From contig JAKAKF010000143.1 in the NCBI GenBank assembly GCA_021813595.1, positions 1 through 6,957 on the forward strand: DNA of 6,957 nucleotides, written 5' to 3'. Below, in pieces: positions 1 to 5,773 of the stretch (positions are counted from its first letter, which is position 1; each line of letters starts with the position of its first letter). The position numbers were made by a program, and so were the translations under genes. The notes under the pieces were generated by a model. The model worked only from the letters and a program-made list of their open reading frames with translations, ran no database searches and was not told where the DNA came from. The stretch is from a bacterium. GTDB taxonomy: Bacteria > SZUA-79 > Acidulodesulfobacterales > Acidulodesulfobacteraceae.

Positions 1-737
1 ATAAAAAAAATAAAAAAATTGCGATTATCGGCAAGGGGATAACTTTCGACAGCGGAGGCCTTTCTTTAAAACCGGCGGACTTTATGACGACCATGAAATC
101 GGATAAATCCGGAGCGTGCGCAGTTCTCGGAATAATGAAATACATTAAAGATTTCGATATAAATTTAGAGGTTCACGGCATTATAGCCGCATGTGAAAAT
201 ATGCCGGACGGCGGGGCGCAGAGACCTGACGACGTGGTTAAGGCGCTTAACGGAAAAACTATCGAGATAGAAAATACCGACGCCGAAGGCAGGCTGACCC
301 TTGCCGATGCTTTAACATTTGCCTCCAATCTGGAAGTAGATGAAATAATAGACCTTGCGACTCTAACCGGGGCATGCGTGATTGCGCTCGGAGAATATAC
401 TTCGGGCGTTATGGGCAACGATAAAGATTTGATAAATAATATTATATCGGTAAGCCGTATTTCAGGCGAAAGGATGTGGGAACTGCCTTTCGACGATAAT
501 ATGAAAGAAAAACTTTCAAGTCCAATAGCGGATTTAAAAAACGTTGGAAACAGATACGGCGGTGCTATTACGGCCGGAATGTTTCTCGAAGAATTCGTGC
601 CGGATAAAATTAAATGGTGCCACATCGACATAGCGGGTCCGGCTTTTACAAAAACGGGCTTCACTTATAACCCCAAGGGAGGCACCGGGGTCGGAACCAG
701 AACCTTGCTCTACTACCTAATTCAACATAAAATTTAA
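1..737 (+). CDS. pepA: Leucyl aminopeptidase (M17 family), 3' part only
   Basis: This is the C-terminal catalytic part of a cytosolic dinuclear-metal aminopeptidase that removes N-terminal residues from peptides. The frame is open from the window start (first full codon at 3) and gives 244 residues up to the TAA at 735-737. Family members are about 500 residues, so the N-terminal half lies outside the window. Numbering from the codon at 3, the metal ligands are all present: K11 and D16 in GKGITFDSGG, D34 in MKSDKSGA, and D93 and E95 in the signature NTDAEGRL. The catalytic K23 and the R97 of the signature are also kept, and their spacing matches the bovine enzyme (K250, D255, K262, D273, D332, E334, R336). 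The enzyme therefore looks active. The gene is separated from the nuo genes by about 350 non-coding bases and is probably a different transcription unit. The family call is very secure; the symbol is by homology. Confidence 0.96.
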   Translation, partial: KKNKKIAIIGKGITFDSGGLSLKPADFMTTMKSDKSGACAVLGIMKYIKDFDINLEVHGIIAACENMPDGGAQRPDDVVKALNGKTIEIENTDAEGRLTLADALTFASNLEVDEIIDLATLTGACVIALGEYTSGVMGNDKDLINNIISVSRISGERMWELPFDDNMKEKLSSPIADLKNVGNRYGGAITAGMFLEEFVPDKIKWCHIDIAGPAFTKTGFTYNPKGGTGVGTRTLLYYLIQHKI

Positions 738-792
738 CGGCTATATTAATCCCGATTTAGAAAATATTTATAAGTTATATAATATTAAATAA
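738..792. other. AT-rich spacer after pepA
   Basis: This non-coding spacer lies between the pepA stop and the structured element. It holds only a weak imperfect hairpin made entirely of A and T (763-786) with no following T-run. No convincing intrinsic terminator for pepA is visible here. The more stable hairpins of the next element could contribute to ending transcription, but they also lack T-tracts. Confidence 0.5.
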
Positions 793-970
793 CACTGGAT
801 TCCCGCGAAAGCGGGAAAGTCCTTAAAAGGACTTCACATATAGAAGGCACGCGTTAAAGGGCGCATGCCGCCCTTGCGTGCCGAAGAGGCTTGAAAAGCC
901 ATATCGCAAGCACGCGTTTATCAAAGCATTTCTTTGATGCGCGCTGGAGATGGCGAAGCGTTAATCCAGA
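793..970. repeat. Compact multi-hairpin element with terminal inverted repeats (MITE-like or structured RNA)
   Basis: I count about 51% G+C over 791-970, against about 20% over 971-1080. The ends form an inverted repeat, CTGGATT (795-801) and AATCCAG (963-969). AAATAA occurs just outside both ends (787-792 and 971-976), as a target-site duplication would. Five hairpins lie inside: 800-817 (7 bp, GAAA loop); 817-834 (7 bp, TAAA loop); 846-882 (two 7-bp stems with a 4-nt left bulge and a 5-nt loop); 888-900 (5 bp, GAA loop); and 909-945 (same geometry as the third, with one A-C mismatch). The start resembles the widespread intergenic repeat that begins TGGATTCCCGC and continues GCGGGAA. No open reading frame is present. 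It may be a small non-autonomous mobile element, a REP-like repeat, or a non-coding RNA gene. The active strand is unknown because hairpins read on both strands. Confidence 0.7.
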
Positions 971-1010
971 AAATAAATTTCTAAATAGTTATTTGGGGGC
1001 AATATTTTTG

Positions 1011-1039
1011 TTGATTAAACGGGCTTCATATGATATATT
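1011..1039 (+). promoter_or_regulatory. Sigma70-type promoter for the nuo operon
   Basis: A -35 box TTGATT (1011-1016, four of six matches to TTGACA) and a -10 box TATATT (1034-1039, five of six to TATAAT) are separated by exactly 17 bp. Transcription would start near 1046, leaving a leader of about 44 nt before the nuoA start codon. This is the best-spaced pair seen before nuoA. The region is AT-rich, so other -10-like matches exist, and the call rests on pattern alone. Confidence 0.6.
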
Positions 1040-1059
1040 TCATATGATATATATCATAT
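1025..1059. promoter_or_regulatory. Operator-like tandem repeat and palindrome over the nuo promoter
   Basis: Two perfect head-to-tail copies of TTCATATGATATAT (1025-1038 and 1039-1052) are followed by an inverted half, so that 1042-1059 is a perfect 18-bp palindrome, ATATGATATATATCATAT. The first copy covers the predicted -10 box and the second covers the predicted transcription start. That is a typical position for a repressor site. The binding protein is not identifiable from this window. Confidence 0.5.
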
Positions 1060-1077
1060 TGTAAAATTATAAAAATT

Positions 1078-1084
1078 GAAGGAG
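1078..1084 (+). promoter_or_regulatory. Ribosome binding site deciding the TTG start of nuoA
   Basis: GAAGGAG ends 5 nt before a TTG codon at 1090. It is the strongest Shine-Dalgarno match in the window and supports the non-ATG start. The next in-frame ATG (residue 10) would remove the start of the first membrane helix and has no comparable site. Confidence 0.75.
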
Positions 1085-1089
1085 TTTTC

Positions 1090-1443
1090 TTGAATTCGTT
1101 TCTGCCTATTCTTATAATGCTTGCGATAGCAATTTTATTTGCCGTATTTACTATTATAGCCTCTAATTTCATAGGAAAAAAAACTTTTGAATCCGGTAAA
1201 TTAAAGGCTTATGAATGCGGAGTAGAACCTACCGGGGAGCCACATGTAAGATTCGATATTAAGTTTTATCTTATCGCCATTTTTTTTCTTCTCTTCGACG
1301 TAGAAGCCCTTTTTTTATTCCCATGGGCGGTAATTTTTTCTAAATTAGGTTTTTTAGGTTTTATCGAAATGTTCTTTTTTATTGTAATATTAGTTTTAGG
1401 TTTAATGTATGTCTGGCTTAAGGGGGCGCTCAAATGGGAATAG
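1090..1443 (+). CDS. nuoA: NADH-quinone oxidoreductase subunit A
   Basis: This is the small membrane subunit of complex I (ND3 homologue), beside the quinone channel at the junction of the peripheral and membrane arms. It has 117 residues, the usual length. Three hydrophobic helices are visible at about residues 5-27, 59-82 and 89-110. The conserved loop YECG (41-44, with C43, equivalent to the redox-sensitive ND3 loop cysteine) is present, as is the family signature [19 protein letters not shown] ending in D70 and E72. Translation starts at TTG, chosen because of the strong GAAGGAG just upstream. It is the first gene of the operon, follows a promoter and operator-like repeat, and overlaps nuoB by 10 bp, which suggests translational coupling. 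The identification is secure. Confidence 0.96.
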   Translation: MNSFLPILIMLAIAILFAVFTIIASNFIGKKTFESGKLKAYECGVEPTGEPHVRFDIKFYLIAIFFLLFDVEALFLFPWAVIFSKLGFLGFIEMFFFIVILVLGLMYVWLKGALKWE

Positions 1444-1928
1444 AAGAACATTTAGGCGATAATATCATTACGACTTCTTTGGATAAAATAGTTTCCTGGG
1501 GTAGAAAGTGGTCTATTTGGCCGGCAACTTTCGGCTTGGCATGCTGTGCTATCGAAATGATGACCGTTGCTTCTTCAAGATACGATTTCGACAGATTAGG
1601 ATTAATATTCAGGTCCAGTCCAAGGCAGGCAGATTTAATTATAGTATCGGGCAGGGTTTCGTATAAAATGGCGCCTATGGTTAAAAGGGTTTACGACCAA
1701 ATGCCCAATCCTAAGTGGGTAATAGCGATGGGCGACTGCGCTTCGTCGGGAGGATTATTTAACGTTTACAGCATAGTCCAGGGCGTCGATAGAATAATTC
1801 CGGTAGATGTTTATATTCCGGGCTGTCCTCCTAGACCTGAAGCCCTGATATACGGAATAACAAAACTCCAGGAAAAGATAGAGAAAGGGACGCTCAAACA
1901 CGAAGACCCCCCTCAAATTCTAAGATAA
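1434..1928 (+). CDS. nuoB: NADH-quinone oxidoreductase subunit B (cluster N2)
   Basis: This subunit of the connecting module holds cluster N2, the last iron-sulfur centre before quinone. The protein has 164 residues. All four N2 ligands are in place: the tandem pair C37-C38 in [11 protein letters not shown]102 in GDCASSGG, and C131 in PGCPPRPE. The arginine-rich RSSPRQAD segment typical of the family follows at about residue 60. The ATG lies inside the 3' end of nuoA and is preceded by AGGGGG (1421-1426), so the two genes are probably translated together. Length and motifs are those of an ordinary, functional NuoB, with no sign of fusion to NuoC or NuoD. Confidence 0.97.
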   Translation: MGIEEHLGDNIITTSLDKIVSWGRKWSIWPATFGLACCAIEMMTVASSRYDFDRLGLIFRSSPRQADLIIVSGRVSYKMAPMVKRVYDQMPNPKWVIAMGDCASSGGLFNVYSIVQGVDRIIPVDVYIPGCPPRPEALIYGITKLQEKIEKGTLKHEDPPQILR

Positions 1929-1984
1929 ATATAAATAATATATATAAATAGCATACGTATTTAAACTAAATTGATTTCGACGAT

Positions 1985-2500
1985 ATGGATGTAATGTTTG
2001 CTTTAACGGTTATAAAAGAATCTAAGCCTAAAGTGATTGTCTCGGCCGATAACATTAAAGGCGAAGTACATATACGGATTAAAAAAGAAGACCTGCTTGA
2101 ATTTGCATTATTTTTAAAAACGGATTCAAGATTAGAGTTCGATATGCTGTCTGATTTATTCGCCGCGGATTATCCGAAAAAGCCCGAAAGAATAGAAGTA
2201 ATTTATAATTTTTATTCGATAAAAAATAATTTCAGGGTTTTTGTTAAGGTTAACAGTAAAGCGGACGAAACGGAATATCCCAGTTTGACGTCGGCTTATA
2301 ATTCCGCAAACTGGTTTGAAAGAGAAGTGTATGATATGTTCGGACTGAAATTTAAAAATCACCCGGATTTAAAAAGAATATTAAATCCCGACGACTGGGA
2401 CGGATACCCGCTTCTTAAAGATTATCCCTTGAGAAAAAGACCAGAGCCCGAAGAAATTAAAATGGATGCTCCGGGATATATCGAGATAGAAAAAATATAA
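1985..2500 (+). CDS. nuoC: NADH-quinone oxidoreductase subunit C (30 kDa)
   Basis: This hydrophilic subunit of the connecting module pairs with NuoD and carries no cofactor. It has 171 residues, a typical length for a stand-alone NuoC. The C-terminal family signature is complete: FEREVYDMFGLKF (about 111-123), HPDLKRIL (126-133), then PDDWDGYPLLKDYPL (135-149). An upstream in-frame TAA at 1967 limits the start. ATG 1985 is the first ATG after it, and a second ATG at 1994 is possible. Neither has a clear Shine-Dalgarno sequence. The 56-nt gap after nuoB is almost pure A+T. nuoC is separate from nuoD, unlike the nuoCD fusion of enterobacteria. Confidence 0.95.
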   Translation: MDVMFALTVIKESKPKVIVSADNIKGEVHIRIKKEDLLEFALFLKTDSRLEFDMLSDLFAADYPKKPERIEVIYNFYSIKNNFRVFVKVNSKADETEYPSLTSAYNSANWFEREVYDMFGLKFKNHPDLKRILNPDDWDGYPLLKDYPLRKRPEPEEIKMDAPGYIEIEKI

Positions 2501-2524
2501 CAATACTTAAAAACAACTTAAGCG

Positions 2525-3724
2525 ATGTTCGAATATAAAGATTTTCTTATAGAAACAGATAAATTTGCATTAAACATCGGGCCGTCGCATCCGGCCACTC
2601 ACGGCGTTCTGAGGGTCTTAGTCCAGTTGGACGGAGAAATCGTCGTTAATGCCGAGCCTATAATAGGCTATCTGCATACCAGTATGGAAAAATATGCGGA
2701 GTTCAGGACATATCATCAGGCGGAAACTATTACCGACAGAATGGATTATGTTTCTGGAGCATCCAATAATCTCGGTTATATACTTGCGGTGGAAAAACTC
2801 TGCGGAGTTAAGGCGCCCAAAAGAGCCGAATATGTGAGGGTTATTCTTGCGGAGTTAACGAGGATAAGCTCCCATCTGGTATGGCTTGCGACGCATGCCG
2901 TGGACCTTGGCGCTTTGACTGAGTTTTTATACTGCTTCCGCGAAAGAGAGTTAATACTGGATATAATAGAAACGGTTACGGGCGCGAGGATGACGCCTTC
3001 CTTTTACCGCGTAGGCGGCCTGGCAATGGACGCGCATAAAGATTTTTTTGATAAAACAAGAAGTTTTATTAAAATTTTTCCGGAGAAAATCTCCGAATAC
3101 GAAGCTCTGCTTACAAAAAATAAAATATGGTTAGAAAGGACTAAAAATTTAGGAATAATTTCTGCCGAAGATGCTATAAATTTCGCATTAACCGGACCGT
3201 CGCTCAGGGGAAGCGGCATAAAATACGACGTAAGAAAAGCAAATCCTTATTCGTCTTACGAAGATTTCGATTTTGAAATACCTACGGGAGAAACCGGAGA
3301 CGTTTACGACAGGTATTTAGTTAGAATCGAAGAAATGCGTCAGAGCCTTAAAATAATTTCGCAGGCGGTAGAGAATGTTCCAGAGGGAGAATATTTAAGC
3401 TACGATGAATATCCCCAGTATGTTATTCCTCCCAAGAAGAGGGCGTTAACGACGATGGAAGGGATGATTTCTCTTTTCAAATACGGAATTGAAGGCATAA
3501 AACCTCCTAAAGGTGAGGTTTACGTTTCCATAGAAAATCCTAGGGGAGAATTAGGTTTTTATATGGTATCCGACGGCTCGGCTTTTCCGTATAGAATGAG
3601 GGTCAGACCGCCGTCATTCTGCAATATAAGCGCTTTAAATATAATGGTTAAGGGGCATATGGTTGCCGATTTAATAGCGATCATGGGCAGCGTAGACATA
3701 TTGCTTGGAGAAGTTGACAGGTAA
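2525..3724 (+). CDS. nuoD: NADH-quinone oxidoreductase subunit D (49 kDa, quinone site)
   Basis: This is the 49-kDa subunit of the connecting module, related to the large subunit of NiFe hydrogenases; with NuoB it forms the quinone site. The 399 residues are full length, from LNIGPSHPATHG (16-27) to the C-terminal LLGEVDR. H26 and Y75 match in spacing the quinone-contacting His38 and Tyr87 of Thermus Nqo4. The loop IGYLHTSMEK (47-56) is the usual GYLHxGxEK with S in place of the glycine. PYRMRVRPPSF near the C-terminus is the family signature. The hydrogenase nickel-ligand cysteine motifs are absent, so this is a true complex I subunit. An in-frame TAA at 2519 fixes ATG 2525 as the earliest start. 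No good Shine-Dalgarno is seen in the 24-nt gap after nuoC. Confidence 0.97.
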   Translation: MFEYKDFLIETDKFALNIGPSHPATHGVLRVLVQLDGEIVVNAEPIIGYLHTSMEKYAEFRTYHQAETITDRMDYVSGASNNLGYILAVEKLCGVKAPKRAEYVRVILAELTRISSHLVWLATHAVDLGALTEFLYCFRERELILDIIETVTGARMTPSFYRVGGLAMDAHKDFFDKTRSFIKIFPEKISEYEALLTKNKIWLERTKNLGIISAEDAINFALTGPSLRGSGIKYDVRKANPYSSYEDFDFEIPTGETGDVYDRYLVRIEEMRQSLKIISQAVENVPEGEYLSYDEYPQYVIPPKKRALTTMEGMISLFKYGIEGIKPPKGEVYVSIENPRGELGFYMVSDGSAFPYRMRVRPPSFCNISALNIMVKGHMVADLIAIMGSVDILLGEVDR

Positions 3725-3783
3725 AATATTAAAATTATAAATTAAATTTCGTTATATCATATATATTAATTAAAGATTATTAT
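3725..3783. other. AT-only spacer where nuoE and nuoF would normally lie
   Basis: These 59 non-coding bases are nearly all A and T. They contain no remnant of nuoE or of the FMN part of nuoF in the downstream frame, which is closed by a TAA at 3730. The stretch TATATCATAT (3753-3762) repeats a half of the nuo operator-like palindrome, but in sequence this AT-rich that may be chance. Confidence 0.5.
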
Positions 3784-5688
3784 ATGAAAATTATAGATAA
3801 AATTGGTTCAAAATTAGATATTTCATTTTTTAAAAGAACGGGTCATGCCGAAATATCTTCCATACTCAATTGGAAAGGTGTAGCTTTACTTGACGACGGT
3901 GATAATAAAGTTGACTTAGCAAGATGTTACATGCAAGAGCTTCAAAAAGTTTCTTGCGGCGTTTGTACTCCGTGCACGATTGGAACTTCTATTGCATCCG
4001 AAATCCTTGAACATATATGTAACGGCCGTGCTATTTTAGAAGATTTGGATAGGTTAAGGAATCAATGCGAATGGGTTTTATCGTCTTCCAAATGTACCGT
4101 GGGAACTATTGGACCATTAGCCGTTACCGAACTAATCGATAATTTTAGAGAAGATTTTGAAAACGCGATAATAAATAAAGAAATTATCCCTAAAGGGGAT
4201 TATATAACCAAGGTAACCGCTCCGTGCATTAACGGCTGTCCATCTAAACTTGATATTCCAAACTGGATAGAAAAGGTAAGGGACGGCAGATTTGAGGACG
4301 CGCTCGAATCTGCGAGAAGAAATACTCCATTAGCCGGTATTTTGGGAAGAACTTGCTTCCATCCGTGTCAGGATAATTGCCGCAGAGCTAATGTCGATGA
4401 GCCTATTAACATATGCCTAATCAGAAGATTTGCTGCCGATAACGAATTTTATTCCGATATTAAACCGAAGTTCGCAATAAAAGACAATGGGATTAAAGTG
4501 GCAATCGTTGGTTCCGGCCCAGCCGGTTTAAGTTGCGCATATTATTTGCGTTTAATGGGTTATAAGCCTGTAATATTTGAAGCGTTGCCCGTTTTGGGTG
4601 GAATGATGAATGTCGGCATACCAAAGTACAGGTTGCCGAAAGAATTCTTAGATAAAGAAATCGATTATATCCTTTCCACTGGAATCGATTATAAATTGAA
4701 TCAAAAACTCGGAACTGATTTTACTATACAGGATCTTTTCGACCGTGATTTTAAGGCTGTTTTCCTTGCAGTCGGCGCCCACAAAGGACAAAATATAGGA
4801 CTGCCCGGAGAGAATGATAATCTTAAAGGTTTTTATGAAGGTGTTAAATTTTTAAGGGATGTTTCCCTTGGGAATAAAGTTGAAGCGGGCAGGAAGGTTA
4901 TTATAGAGGGAGGCGGCAATGTAGCTATAGACTGCTGCAGGACCGCAATAAGGTTAGGATTCAAAGAAGTTATCGTCGCGTATAGAAGGGCGAGAGAACA
5001 AATGCCAGCCGCACCTTATGAAATAGATACCGCCATCAAAGAAGGCGTTAAATTTGAATTTTTGACTAATCCTATAAGTATTATTCAAGAAAATGGGGCG
5101 GTTAAAGGCGTAAGGTGCAGAAAAATGAAACTCGGCGATCCGGATGAAAGCGGCAGAAGAAGCCCCGTAGAAGTCCCCGGTTCCGATTTTGACATGGAAT
5201 GCGATTCGTTTATTATGGCGGTAGGGCAGGTTCCTGATTTCGATTTTTTAAAAGATGCGCCGCAGATTAAAACTGATAAGCGCAAAATAATCGTAGCGGA
5301 CGGGTTTACCCATATGACCGATATGCCTGGAGTATTTGCCGGCGGCGATGCGTTTACCGGCCCCCTCAGCATAGTCGATTCAAACCGCGACGGCAAGAAT
5401 GCCGCAAGAAGAATAGACCAGTACATAAGAACCGGTTCATTCGAAGCGACGGACGATTGTATTTTTGAATATCTGCTGGAAAAGATAGGCGTTTACGACA
5501 AAAAAGAAATAATAGATTATACAGATTTTCCGACAGGAAATCCGGCAGCTAAACAGATGGAAGAAGATGTTGGGTTGCGCATAAGTAATTTTATGGAAGT
5601 CGATAAAGGTTTAACCAGCGACGATGTTATTTATGAAGCCACAAGATGTATGAGATGTTATTTTCTTATGCTCGTGAAGTTCAGATAA
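3784..5688 (+). CDS. Fusion of NuoF C-terminal [4Fe-4S] domain with GltD/NfnB-type FAD oxidoreductase
   Basis: This probably feeds electrons from a pyridine nucleotide into NuoG in place of NuoE/NuoF. It has 634 residues. Residues 30-127 match the end of NuoF: VSCGVCTPC gives C58, C61 and C64, and SSKC gives C104, the four ligands of cluster N3. The FMN/NADH-binding fold of NuoF is missing. From about 140 it is GltD-like: an iron-sulfur part with C148, C152, C191, C195 and C199; an FAD motif VGSGPAGLS (242-250) with VIFEALPVLGGMMNVGIP; a nucleotide motif EGGGNVAID (375-383) followed by YRRAREQMPA (400-409), the NADPH-type arginine pair of this family; and a closing FAD motif AGGDAFTGPLSIVD. 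The end carries RCMRC (621-625), which may complete a cluster. It sits in-frame between nuoD and nuoG with a 59-nt leader and no clear Shine-Dalgarno. NADPH preference is inferred. An alternative is an electron-bifurcating or ferredoxin-linked role. Confidence 0.9.
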   Translation: MKIIDKIGSKLDISFFKRTGHAEISSILNWKGVALLDDGDNKVDLARCYMQELQKVSCGVCTPCTIGTSIASEILEHICNGRAILEDLDRLRNQCEWVLSSSKCTVGTIGPLAVTELIDNFREDFENAIINKEIIPKGDYITKVTAPCINGCPSKLDIPNWIEKVRDGRFEDALESARRNTPLAGILGRTCFHPCQDNCRRANVDEPINICLIRRFAADNEFYSDIKPKFAIKDNGIKVAIVGSGPAGLSCAYYLRLMGYKPVIFEALPVLGGMMNVGIPKYRLPKEFLDKEIDYILSTGIDYKLNQKLGTDFTIQDLFDRDFKAVFLAVGAHKGQNIGLPGENDNLKGFYEGVKFLRDVSLGNKVEAGRKVIIEGGGNVAIDCCRTAIRLGFKEVIVAYRRAREQMPAAPYEIDTAIKEGVKFEFLTNPISIIQENGAVKGVRCRKMKLGDPDESGRRSPVEVPGSDFDMECDSFIMAVGQVPDFDFLKDAPQIKTDKRKIIVADGFTHMTDMPGVFAGGDAFTGPLSIVDSNRDGKNAARRIDQYIRTGSFEATDDCIFEYLLEKIGVYDKKEIIDYTDFPTGNPAAKQMEEDVGLRISNFMEVDKGLTSDDVIYEATRCMRCYFLMLVKFR

Positions 5689-5773
5689 AATTCCAAAGCA
5701 ATCACATTAAAAATTTAGATTCGAAGAAGTTTTATATTTTCTTACTTGTTTACTTGTTTATAGGATTAAATAA
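5689..5773. other. Spacer before nuoG with short tandem repeat and weak RBS
   Basis: These 85 non-coding bases are strongly A+T-rich. TTACTTGT occurs twice in direct tandem (5742-5757), followed by TTA. AGGA (5762-5765) lies 8 nt before the nuoG ATG and is the probable ribosome binding site. No terminator is visible, so read-through from the upstream gene is likely. Confidence 0.5.

Noticed and set aside
1..20. Poly-A run at the window start as a slippage site or pseudogene sign
   Set aside because: The frame stays open and encodes a lysine-rich lead into the conserved GKGITFDSGG motif, so there is no evidence of disruption.
173..664. Long open frame on the minus strand within pepA
   Set aside because: It lies entirely over a gene with all catalytic motifs intact, and its product shows no recognisable domain. 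It is a by-product of codon use on the coding strand. Similar minus-strand frames over nuoA, nuoC, nuoD, the fusion gene and nuoG were rejected for the same reason.
763..786. Imperfect hairpin as a pepA terminator
   Set aside because: The stem is only A-T pairs with a bulge and there is no T-run after it, so it would be unstable and does not meet intrinsic terminator criteria.
793..970. CRISPR array or tRNA cluster
   Set aside because: The hairpins are not regularly spaced identical repeats with spacers, and no tRNA cloverleaf with a T-loop GTTCRA motif is present.
793..970. Firm assignment to the HEARO/omega RNA of IscB elements
   Set aside because: The multi-stem layout is loosely reminiscent, but I cannot confirm consensus positions from memory and no IscB or HNH reading frame is adjacent. 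It is left only as a search target.
3725..3900. Fusion gene as a frameshifted or truncated nuoF
   Set aside because: The 59-nt spacer cannot hold the missing 300 or so residues and shows no homologous remnant in the downstream frame. The join to the GltD part is seamless, so this is a designed-looking fusion and not a decayed nuoF.
5742..5760. Tandem TTACTTGT repeat as a regulatory site before nuoG
   Set aside because: Two short copies in low-complexity DNA are easily produced by slippage, and no promoter boxes with good spacing are associated.
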